NCBI GenBank assembly: GCA_016647705.1
Contig: CM028328.1
Coordinates: 41,020,501 to 41,084,500, forward strand
Origin: Eucommia ulmoides
Lineage: Eukaryota > Streptophyta > Magnoliopsida > Garryales > Eucommiaceae
Reading direction: 5' to 3'
DNA length: 64,000 nt
In this document: positions 1-12,400 of the stretch, in pieces
How the letters are laid out: every line of letters begins with the position of its first letter
Numbering within the stretch: position 1 is the stretch's first letter
The notes under the pieces: generated by a model
The model's input: the letters and a program-made list of their open reading frames with translations, nothing else
What the model was told of the DNA's origin: nothing
Database searches by the model: none
Program-made: the position numbers and the translations under genes

Positions 1-654
1 TCTTCCATTCCTCTCGCTCTCCGTCTCGTTACATATGTTAATAGGTTCTACAATTATGAAATTGTTACAGAGTGGTATTGAATTTTCTTTAATTTCCTAG
101 TTTTCACTATAAATGTTTTCACCGGAGTCAATTGAAAGTTAATATGTTTTTCTTTCTGTGGATAGGATCAATATGTTTTTCTTTTTGTGGATACATCAAA
201 AAGTTATTTATGAATTTTATTAAGTCAATACTGTAAAAATTATCGATGTATAATTTGTTTTTAAGTAATCAGTAAAACTATTTATACTGTTTAAATCTTA
301 ATTATAAGAAGAAAAACTGAAACATTAACGTACTCAGTCCTATAATTAATTAAGATGTGTACTTTATTATACTCAGTTATTCATACTTAATTAAGATTGA
401 GATGAATTCTATATGGTTCAGATTGAAGGCCTAATATTTAAACAGCAAATAAAAAAGGAAAGAAGACGAACCGTTCTACCATGAATGCTGTCAGGGAAAG
501 AAAGACAGTGTACATTTTTTAAAATTGTTGTATGGTTCAATAATTCTTGGTTTTATGTTGGTGCACAAAATTGGATTTTTCCAACAACTTAGGATTCACA
601 GTTAACACTTCTTAGATGATGCATCACTTGGTCCTCATTTTATGCTTAACACAG

Positions 655-734
655 GTTTATTTGACGAGAATGGGAGACTTCTTGGTTCTGCGAGTAGCCC
701 AATACAGATATGGAAAGATGGCTACTGTCTTGAG
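655..734 (+). CDS. FGGY kinase, first visible exon
   Basis: The acceptor is AACACAG before 655 and the donor is GAG/GTGATA. The first two bases (GT) complete a Gly codon begun in an upstream exon, then 26 codons follow (residues 1-26), including the [10 protein letters not shown] stretch typical of the FGGY N-terminal lobe. No exon with the expected DVGTGSARA-type start was seen in 1-650, so the true first exon lies off the left edge. Confidence 0.93.
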
Positions 735-3700
735 GTGATAAATAATTGAACTCTGATAATAGTGGAAATGTGTCATCATATAACCTAATAATGCTTTTCG
801 GTGGGCCTTACAACCAATCTTTAGACCGGTATGTTGCAAAATAATGAGTGTGGATCCTCTGCTTGGCTTTTTTGTTTTGGTGCTTGACTTGTGCCACGCT
901 AAACCCAACGGATGATAAACATTCCTCGCCAAGTAAGATATATATGATATATCACTTGTTGAATTTGGCCTGGCACAAGTCAAGCACAAAAAAACAAAGC
1001 AGAGGATTGAGATTAGCGAAATAATACACTAGTGTCTATTATAATACATACATTTGATTGTCAAAATAATAACAGCAATTAATTTCTAAAAGTGAATGCC
1101 AACAATACAATATTAATATTTTAACCTTCTATTATAAAAAAGGAGAGTTGTGATCCAAAATTTTGTTTGTGATTTATTTAATATAAAAACTAAAACTAAA
1201 ATGAGAGAGTTGGAGATGTAAAATTTTACAAATCTTTGATTCATGTTGTAAAACAACGATGTTCTATTATTTTTGAAATTTTGTAATCACTAGTGATATT
1301 TATTGGGGGACAATTGTATTTTTGACCCTTAAAGTTTGAGGTATGTGTACAGCTTCCAGAGTAACACATTTCTACCATCAGGATTTTCTCTCATTTCAGT
1401 TTGGTCCAATCAGAAACGGAAATAACAAATTTAGACATGTGCATAGTACATGATTTGAGGGCCATTAAACACTACTGTCATATTCTTTGAATTTCTGTCC
1501 TGTGCAAGAAACCTTTGCAATTCCACGATTATCCGCTTCTTTTTGCAGAACTATGTAAGCCCCAGATGTAGACGATATTTTGGGCGGAGTTAGTAGACTT
1601 CTTCGAAAAGTGACGAAAATAGCTCCAAAATCAACTCTTGCGCTCTGCATGTGACCTTTTCTGTCCAAAAATGTTAAGCCCTTTTTCAATTCGATCAAAA
1701 TGAAACTGAAAGTGAAACGTGAAGGATCAAATTTGTTACTTTGTAAACCACAAGGATTACTTAAATACATAACCCAAATCTTAAGGGTCAAAAGTGCAAT
1801 TTTCCCATTTATTTAAATGTTCATCATGTAAAATTTTGAGTTGTAAAAATAAATTGTGGACGTATTACAAAATTCTATTGAATATCTAGTCAAGGGTTGT
1901 ATGTAGATTGTGGATGTAATTGTAAAATATGAAAGTAGGTTTTGTGGGAGTTTTCCATTGTTGGCTTGGATGTGAAAGGGAAACTTGAAGGTGAGAATGG
2001 AAAACATTGGAAGTGTTTTGATGGCGCTTGGAGATGAGAGAGAAACAAAAAATGTTTTAATGTTAATTGTTCATTTTTAGATTTCGCCGATCAAAAAATC
2101 TCTTGAAAATGCCTTTAAAAATGTGTTTTTGAAAATGTCTTCCGAAAAGATATTTTGAATATGGATCCCATTTGTTTTACATAATAGATGTTAGATCATC
2201 TGGAAAGTTTTCGAAAATTCATTAGGTGGGTTTAAGTGTTGAGCGTAACCCCCTCATGCCCCACCCCCCACAATACATACAAATTTTTTGGAACTTTTGT
2301 TTGGAGGATCATTTATGCATTGTATTGATGTTCTTTCTTCTCTTATTAATTTTTTTTTTTTTTTTTTTTTTCTGGATTATAGCAATCTTCAACTGATGTT
2401 TGGCATGCAATCTGCTCTGCTGTCAAATCCGCATGCTCTCATGCAAATATCACTGGGGAAGAAGTGACTGGTTTGGGATTTGCGGCTACTTGTTCTCTTG
2501 GTATGAATGATTTAAACAATTCTTTCTAATTATGCAAATCATTGCATAGGCTCGTTAATATGTATAAAGTGGATCTGGAGCCTAACTTTATTTTGGACGA
2601 ATTGGTTTCTCTTTCCAGTTGCTGTTGATTTTGATGATGAACCTGTTACGGTTTCTTTGAGTGGTGATACTAGAAGAAATGTCATAGTATGGATGGACCA
2701 TAGAGCTGTAAGGCAAGCTGAAAGGATCAATTCCTTCAACTCTCCGGTATTGCAGTATTGTGGTGGAGCTCTTTCTCCTGAATCGCAGCCACCAAAGGTA
2801 TTTAAGTAGTTGACTAGATGTTTTTGTGTTTCTCATGTTGTGCTGCATAATTTTCTAAATTGCATGTTGTCCTTTATATGATCCATAATCTATGTGCAAG
2901 TACAACACATTGGGGTTAAGTTTGATTGATTGATATGTCATTTATATCGTCTTCAACAATATATATATATATATATCTCAAATATTGGGATACGTGCACA
3001 AGTGTTTTGCATTGCCTGGATGAAGATTTATACTGATCCTCATTCGAATGAAATTTAATTTTATAGTTTGGTTTTAGGCAGACATATTTGTTTAGTAGAA
3101 GAACCCTCTTTGTGTACGCACTACCACTTTTGTTAATTACTCCAATATTTCTCCTAAGAATTTGGACTTTATTATATTGCTTCATCTTTATGATAGATGC
3201 AAGAGTGTTTTTGTCATTATTTTAGATCTAAGTGATTTCATCCCAGTATCTTGGTGTCACAATGAGAAAGGTGTTATCTGCATTGACAAAATTTTACTGA
3301 TGTGTGACAAGCGTGGGTTTGATGTCAAATAAGTTCTGTTCCAAAATGATTTTTGCGACAACAAGAAGGGTATTTAGGGATGGTTTAGTTGGGGAAAATC
3401 AAAAACAAATATTGGAGCTGTGGGTGCAGTTTGGGGAGGTCCAAAGGTACATGATCTTCCATTGCAGTCCCTTGAAATTCAAAATATTGTTCAGCTTGGC
3501 ATATCCAACTTGTTGTGTCTTCACCCCTATCGGATCTCGGAAAATCTAACTTAGCAAGTGTAGGAATGGTAGACCCAGTTGAAACACTTCGATGAAAAAA
3601 TTGTCCTGGGTTTCTTCTATTTCTGTTCTGGCTAGGAGAGGCCTCTCCATACTTGCCTCCTTGACTTCACAGGAGCTGATTCAAATTGTGAGTTCATTGC

Positions 3701-6385
3701 CATAAACATTTCTTGCATCTCCTTCATCATTTTTTCAAGTCCCGACCCTAAGGAATTTACCTTAGCTTCGAGATGGTGCATTGGGCATCCATCGCCGACT
3801 CTAATACCAGCTTGCGACGAGCCAATGTAATTGATCTGATGCGAAATTTTATTCAAGTCACACTCTCAAGTGCTGAATCAGAATATTGAGTTATGGCGCA
3901 TATAACTTGTGAGTTGATCTGAGTGAAGCATATGCTAGAAGAACTTGTGTTCAATCATTCATCTCCAATGAGTTTAGCATAGGATAATCATGCAACACTC
4001 CATCTACCATCGACTCTAGGCTTTCTTGAGCGAACAAGAGGTTGATTGTAACTTCACTTGACAGAAGTTACTGCAGAAATTGATTCATGCTCAGCACTTT
4101 AATTCTATTGATCCGTTAGTTGATTTATATATTAAAACACTTGGGGGTTTCTCAAATAAAGTATATTTCTAACAAGCTTGGAGCATACGATACATGTGCT
4201 TCAACTTGAGGGGATGCGTTAGAGGGTATTTTGGTCGTTGTCTTTGTATTAGGGTTTCCATGTATAGCTCTCATTTTATTACATATGGAGGACGAGACTG
4301 ACTGCTGAAGTCCCGTTGTCTCATTTTATTGGTTTCTTACTTTAACATGATTAGTATTGGAGCAATAAATACTATCCACTTAACAATTTTGTTATTTATT
4401 TATTTTTTTTCATTTTTTTTTTTTATAACTATGTTTATACATTTGTTAATATTTCAAAAAATCGTGAGGTTTACGTCCCACAAGTGGGGGCTTGAGCCTC
4501 GCTTCATGGAGACTGAATCGCCTCGCCTTAGGGGGCCTTCTTAAACGCTGTTAAGATGGTATTCGTCTTTAGTACCTAAAACTCAACAATGTCGTGTAAA
4601 GAAATTTTTACAACTCGTAGATGTGGTTACATCGGATGTTCCTAATTTTATTTTTCCGAAACTCTTTGGATGGCTATAGCTTTTATGGGTGAAAGAAAAT
4701 CTGCAAGAATCCTGGTCTATGGCATTCAGGTGGATGGACTTGAGCGATTGGTTGTCATACAGGTGAACTCTGAATCTGTTTGCTGAATAGTCACTTCTTT
4801 TCCTGTTCCCGACCCCCTCTTGTTCTTTTTTGTTTTTCATGGGTTACACTAAATTATCCTGATCCCCTCAAGAGCGACAGGAGATGATACTCGGAGTCTG
4901 TGCACCACAGTTTGCAAATGGACATATCTCGGTCATGCGCACATGCATCAAATCAATGAAAAGGAGTCCCAAGATATGGAAGCTTGTGGATGGGATGACG
5001 AATTCTGGGAGGAGATTGGCTTGGGTGATCTTGTAGACGGGCATCATGCCAAAATTGGTACGTTTTTAAGTTTGCTTTTCTGTAATGAAATGACGGGGCA
5101 CTAGATCAGCGTAATATGTAGGACAATCTGATTTATTTTTTTCTTGATATTGTGCATTGTTATTTAGATGAGTTTTTAATGATTTGCAAAGTTGATAGTA
5201 TGGCTGCCGAATGGCATTCCTGTCTTAATTTACCACATTGTTTAAATTCATTGTAGAAAATGTACACAGGCTCTCTCTCTCTCTGTCTCTCTCTCAAACA
5301 TACACAAGACACGCACGCAAATTCTTTTCCTCTAAAAATGACACTTATTCATCATCTACAAAATGAATCAGCACCCTTATTCAGATGACTTTGTAAGAGG
5401 ATGGACAATTTACTCTAGCTCTTGATTTGACGATTAGAAGTAAATGTTTGCTCCTTTCAAGGGGCATTTGGTTTCTTAGTTGTGAAACTCCAGTTTACAG
5501 TTCTATTTTTGATACAGAGAGTTTCGTTAACTATGAAATACAGAAACAGACATGACACACAGGTATATAATACTGCAGCATGTGTGGACAATTCGACATG
5601 GTAATTTCGAAAAATTATGATACAAAATAGCATGGTGAATACAGCATATATCTCATACGTCTCTTTGATATGACATCACATGGTGAATACAGTATATATG
5701 TTCCATATTTAATTGTTATTTTTAGAATATACATTAGTCTTTTTCTTTATATTAGGATTTCCATGTTCGGGGGCCATACGGCCCATACTTAAATAGAGGG
5801 AGAAGCTGACTGCTAAGGTAAGCCGTCTCATTATTTTCCTACTCTCTTTTTACTTTAATAGTTATAAAGTTGCCATGTATGCGACAAAGGCTTAGTTGTT
5901 GTTGTTGTAGTTATAAAGTTGCCATGTATGCGACAAAGGCTTAGTTGTTGTTGTTGTAGTTACAAAGTGGCAATGTATTAAGAAAGTGTAGTTAAAAAAT
6001 AAAAAAAATCATCATCTGGCTATAGATTTAAACAATCCCTTTTATAAAATCCGCAAAGGAAGCATATAATCAATGGTTGTTATCATTTGGAAAATCATGT
6101 AGGGTACTGCTTCATATGAAAAAAATAAAATTAAACATAACAGCAGCTGATCTGATGGTTATAAAGCTGCGATGTATTAAGAAAATGTAGCTAAACAAAG
6201 AAACTCAATTAATTTTCATTACCTAGCTATAGATTCAAACAATCATTTTTTGTAAATTCTGCAAAGGAAGCATACAATGAATCGCTGTTCTCATTTGTGA
6301 TATTGTGTCAAGTACCGCTTCATATTAAAAAAATTTAAACATAAGAGCGTACTGATCTGATGGTGTCTGTGCATACTGTAATGGT

Positions 6386-6417
<32 letters not shown>

Positions 6418-9400
6418 TGGTTTTTTTTTTGCTGTGTGATCAGTTATGCAAATCATATGAGACTTATTCCTTTTAATTGGTGGCTTCATGTTTTGTTCCA
6501 TGCCTTATTACATGAATACTCTGTGTACAGGACGAAGTGTAGCTTTCCCTGGGCATGCTTTGGGATCTGGTCTTACACTTGATGCAGCAAATGTAAGAAA
6601 TTACATGCTTAAGAAGTCACATTGATATCAGACTGACACTCCTTTGGATTTCAGTAATGAAGCAGAAACATTTATTTATCAACTATAATATGAAGATATC
6701 CTTTATTTGTGCTTGGAGGTTGATATGCATCATGCTGAATACATGTCGTTTCCATTTGTTCTACTAGTGATTTTTCTTAATTTGCAGGAACTAGGGCTAA
6801 AAGTTGGGACACCAGTTGGAACTTCGCTGATTGATGCTCATGCCGGTGGTGTGGGGACAATGCTAAGTGTGCCTATGGCAGAGTCAAAAACTAATGGTTA
6901 TCTGTTTTACTTCTTGTTTCGACTTGGTTGATTAGCTGATTAGGATTGTGCATTTGAATTTTTTCCCTGAATAACTTTCTGCTACAGATTCTGATGAGGA
7001 AGCTTTATGTCACCGCATGGTGTTAGTCTGTGGAACTTCTACTTGCCATATGGCTGTGTCAAAGAGCAAGTTGTTCATTCCTGGGGTGTGGGGACCCTTT
7101 TGGTCAGGTAAACTTTGACATTGAAAAGGCAGTTATTTTGCAATACCTGTATCGATCATGGACTTGCTGAAATTATCTTAGAAGTTGTAAATGCAAGCAC
7201 TTGGATAATTTTTTGGACTGAAAATAGCTTTAGCTTATATTGTACAATTTTTAGGAATGAATCTCATCTATGATAAGCTCCCTCTCCTCCCACTTTCAGT
7301 TTGTGTGGATTCTTTTTCTTGTTTGCCATCTGTCTCTCTGCCTTCTTTTGCTTTATTTATTCTTTTCATTTTCTTAGTGAGGATAATCATTTTGGTATTT
7401 TTTGTTGTTCTCTTTCTCTTCTCTGCCCCTCCCAAATAAATTCAGCAATGGTGCCTGAGTACTGGCTCACAGAAGGTGGCCAGAGTGCTACGGGTGCATT
7501 ATTGGATCATATAATTGAAAACCATGTTGCTTCTCCACATCTTGCTAACCGTGCTGCATGTCAAAGTAAGATGCCTTCAATTAAGTTATATTCTTTTAGT
7601 GCATTTGACAATGGTGTGCCCGCTATTTTGACTTATACTTTTTCTGACTATAATAAGAATTATGCAGGCATTTCAGTGTTTGAGTTGTTGAACAAGATAT
7701 TGGAATCACTAATGCAAGAAAGGGGGTCTCCATTTATTGCTGCTTTAACTGAAGATATACACATTCTTCCTGATTTCCATGGTAATAGGTAAATATTGTG
7801 TGACATCTTTAGTCATGATGCCCAAATGTTTTGCTGTTGAGTACGATAAATTTTTGAGTTAGGTCTCCTATTGCGGACCCGAAAGCAAAAGGGATGGTCT
7901 GTGGTTTAACTCTTGACACCAGTGACAAACAGTTGGCTCTTCTATACCTTTCAACGGTTCAGGGTATTGCATATGGAACCCGTCATATCTTAGAGCACTG
8001 CAATCTCCATGGTCATAAAGTAAGAACACTAACTTGGCCCTCAATCTCAATATAATTTTTTTGTTGTTTGGTTCTTTTCCATTTCAGTAATATCCAAGAC
8101 TTCCAGAATCTCAGTAGCTTTACTAGCAGCAAGAATAATTAATTTACAAATTAAACCATACTAGTTAAAATTATTAGCTGTTAGTTGTGGTTCCTTAAAG
8201 CCCACCGAGGGTTAGATATATCAGAGAAGAAAAGGCAAGGAAGAAAACTCAGTGGACCATTCTATACATACACCTCATTTTGCTAGATGTACATGACAAT
8301 TTTAATAGTCCCTACCTCCCAAATTAATTGTCCTACTTTCATTTTTACAAACGTACACTTTCTCTTTTCCCAAAATAACCCTCTTCTCAACTATACACTC
8401 AATTTAAAAAATTTCATCATTTTAACACGATTCCCAATAAGAGCAATAATGTAAAATAAAAAAATATTCAAACACTACTTCTAACTTTGTGCAAAGTCAA
8501 ATGTGACAGTAAATTTGGGTTGTACCGTGTAACTTTTGTTTTTTACAATTATATGCTTTGCTAAGTACATTTTTATCCTTACTAAAATATTTTATTTAAT
8601 GTTCCTTTTCTTCCCTCTCTCCTTCCTCTTACTTTTTTTGCTAGTTCACGCCTGCCGTCCACCGCCTCCTGCTCACATGATCTCTCTCTCTATGTGTACA
8701 TACAGAAGAGCTCAAATCTGAAAATTTGAGCTCGACTTTGGATCGATAGGATCCGAGTATGACCATTCACATTTTGATCTATAGATCTGTGTTCCTTAAA
8801 TCTTGTTTAGATCTATAGATCTAAGCGATTTTTTCCTATACACACACACACTGTTAAAGGTTATTTATGCCATTTCTATATTGTTTAAGGTTTCTATATT
8901 GTTTCCTAATAACTATTATAAATAGAGGGGAAAGTTGATACAATTGTTAAGCCGTCTCATTCTACTTTTCTCGTTCTCTTAACTTTAATATGGTATCAAG
9001 AGCATGTTTTGATGAGACATTAATCTCGTAAGATCAATACTTTGATTCATCATTTATTTATTTTTTGCCCTCTTGGTTATTAGCCTCTGTAAATAAAATA
9101 AAAAAAAAGAAAAAGAAAAAAAACTGCAGTGTTGCCCCCGCCGCCATCTCTAATTCCAAATCCAGCGCCTCACAAGCCGTTGTCGTCCTACTCCAACGCC
9201 TCCATTGCTGCCGTCCTCCACATCTGATATCGTTGTCCAAATCCAAGCTTCCTCTGTCGTCGTCATCCTGATCCAAAGCCTCCAGCGCCATCACCGACCA
9301 AATCCATTGCCTCCATCTAGATCCCATGCCTCCATCGTCGCCTCCGTCCAGATCCGACATTGCCACTACTTTTTTCGTGCTGCGGTCAGCTCAACAATGC

Positions 9401-12400
9401 CTTAAATTGCAGAAACTAAGTTCTCCCCTTTTATTCCATTGAACAAAAATGAAATAACAGAAAAAAATGTATTCCTTTTGAGTTATATTACTCTACATTT
9501 GTGTTTGGTTCCCTTGTCCCATGTTTCATCGTAGTTAGTCTACTTCTAGTACAATTTTGTAGTTAGTCTTTTTTTTGGTTGTGTCTTCAACAATACTTCC
9601 AATGTTAACCACTCGAAAGTTGAATGGGCATAACTAGCTTCAGTGGTCCAAGGCTGTCAAAGTAGTCCTTATTGAACAAGGGAAACATTGTCATCTCACT
9701 GATTCTTCTCCTTCAAAGGGTACCAAGAATGATGACAAGTAGACCTAGTCTGATGCTCAGATTTTGTCTCATTATGGAACTCTATGGAAGCTCAAATTGC
9801 AGACATGTGTAGCCACTTGGAGACTTGCAAAGAGTTGTGGGAGTTTGTTCAGTTGTTATTTGCGAACAATCTTGCTCGAATGTGTGATGCGTCGGTCGAG
9901 TACTTTCACGTCCAACGGATACACAGACTGTCGCTGAGTACTTTTCCATGGTTAAGAGACTTCATGAGGAAATGAATGTCCTTCTCCCAATATCCACCGA
10001 TGTTAAATTTATACAGAAGGAAAAGGAATAGATGGTTGTCCTTAAATTCCTTATCGGTCTTTGCAAAATTCGAGACTGTTCACTCTTTGATCCTTTGAAG
10101 GGCTACTCTCCCTTCATTCGCCGAGAGATATGGGTTGAGCGTGTCAATACTCGGGATACCACCACACCCTCCAGTCTCCATTCGGCGGATCGTTCAGTTT
10201 TGATTACACATATCTCTCAGGGAGACGCATCGACGAACCTAATGGTGGTCGTCGTGGTGGCCAAGGTGGTCACAGTTGCGGCCAACATCGTCAATGTTCT
10301 TTTCGACTGCCAGAGGAATTTTTGATGAGGAGTATGCTCAATCCTTCAGTTTAAGGCATCCCAACAGACATCTATCTCCATTGTTTTTCTAGCTCAACGA
10401 AGTACCTCTATTACATGTATTTCCTTTCGTCCTCCCCTTCCACAGCATAGGTTATAGACTCTGCCGCCACTGACCATATGTCAGGTACCTTTTTCCTATT
10501 TACAAACATTCATTCATCTCCCTCGTTGTCCCCGTTACTGTTGCTAATGGTTCTATAATCCCTATTCGTGGTATCGGCACCGTGGAACCCTCACTCTCCT
10601 TCTCTTAATCCTCTGTTTTGTGTATTACTTCTTTTTCTTTTAATTTAATGTCAATCAATAAGTTTACTAAGCATCGTAATTGCTCTGTCTTTTCTTGATT
10701 TTGTCATTATCTAGGATTTGAGGACGTGGAAGACAATTGACACAAGGCATGAGGAAAATAGCCTTTGCTGCTTTGACGTTCATGATGAGACTCCTGCTAT
10801 CCCACCTACTACATGTCCTATTGCGTCTGCTCACTAGATTCATTGTCGCCTAGGTGATCCATGCCTTGCAAATCTCAAGGTGCTTGTCCTTAGTTTGCAT
10901 CATTTGTCTTCCTTAGATTGTGAGTCTTGTCAATCGGGTAAGCATTACTACAATTCATTTAGTTCCCCGGCTCATGTTCGAGCATCAAGTTCTTTTATTT
11001 TAGTTCATTCAAATGTTTGGGGTCCTTTTTGTGTTGCTTCAATATTAGATTTTCATTATTTTGTCACATTTGTAAATTATTTTTTAGAGTTACATGGATT
11101 TATTTAATGAAAGATCGTTCTAAATTATCCTCCATTTTTTTTGCCTTTTGTGTTGAAATTGAAACTCAATTTAATGTGTAAGTACATATACTTCAAAGTG
11201 ATAATGCCCAATAACATTTTTCTCAGCCCGTTACTTCCTTTATGTCAAACTCTAGTATCATGCATCAGTCCTCTTATCCTCGCACACCGTAGCAAAATGG
11301 AGTAGTTGTGCGTAAATAATTGACATCTTGTGGAAGTGACTCAAGGTAAGGATAAGATAGATCCCCGTGCCTTAAAATGTGTCTTTCTTGGTTATTCTCA
11401 CACACAGAAAAGGTTATCATTGTAATAGTCCATCTTTGTGTTGACCATTTGTTTGCATGTGTTACCACCTTTGAGTCCATCTCTTACTTTTATAAGCCTT
11501 ACTCTTTGGGTGATTTGGATGTTATACTTCCTTTGACGAGTTTTTCAACCCCTACTCCATCGTCCTCCCACCCTAGAACCCGTCCCGCCTAGTTGTTCTC
11601 TACCTCTTTTGCAAGTATACTTTCGTCACCCGAAGGTTTCTTCCGCTGTTGTGTCCATTGGCCCTGTGTCTTCAAATTCTTCTCCAGCTTATCCATCCAC
11701 TTCTAATTTGGACATGCCTATTGTTGTCCGAAAGGGTAAGCATTCATGTACTGACCATCCTATTTCTAATTTTGTCTCCTAGGCACACCATGGTGATCTC
11801 CATCTCCTTGTAGTAGTCATCCACGCTCTTATAGCCTTGAATAAGACTTTGTAATTTCTTATACAACTCCCTATAGTAGTGACTGGGGACAAACCACCTC
11901 ATCATGGTGGCCTTCATTTCCTCCCACGTCTCAATAGACCTCTCATAGTTTATCCTCTTGTTCATTACAAGTTGATCCCACCGTATAATAGCATAGTCAC
12001 TAAATTTAATGACAACGAGTTTTACCTTTTTCTTATCGGAGTAGTTGTGGCACTCAAAAATCAACTTCACCACCTTCTTCCATTCCAAGTACACTTTAGG
12101 ATCGTTTTTCCCTTGGAATGACGGTATCTTTATTTTGATATTTCCTAGGTTTCTATCAATCCCATCTCACCATCTCGGATCTCTTCGAAAACCTATTCCA
12201 CGCCTTTCTCCTCTTGGCACGAACCTAACCTCACCTTTCAGTGAAGAAGATCTTCGAACTCATCCTCATGGTCGCCATCAGAATCTTCCACGTGCGCACG
12301 CCTTTCGTGTCTTCTAGCATTAGGGACTCCTTGGGGACACCCCTCACGCTAAGTAGCAATAACAACGTCCTACCTATCCAACCGATCCTAAATCTCATTG

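Noticed and set aside
1-650. A first exon of the kinase in the left margin
   Set aside because: No segment encodes the expected DVGTG-type start in any + frame. The sequence is AT-rich intron up to the AACACAG acceptor.
1465-1791. 108-codon minus-strand frame as a gene
   Set aside because: It spans the core and right arm of an inverted-repeat element, has no recognisable domain and runs into the terminal repeat.
7257-7792. Continuous reading frame from 7301 to 7792 as a stand-alone gene
   Set aside because: Its first part is intron 8 sequence (pyrimidine-rich before the AATTCAG acceptor). The rest is exons 9 and 10 of the kinase plus the in-frame intron between them.
9058-9405. Three overlapping frames on both strands rich in Asp/Arg or Ser
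   Set aside because: They come from a low-complexity GCC/CATC-rich leader of Copia A, with no motif.
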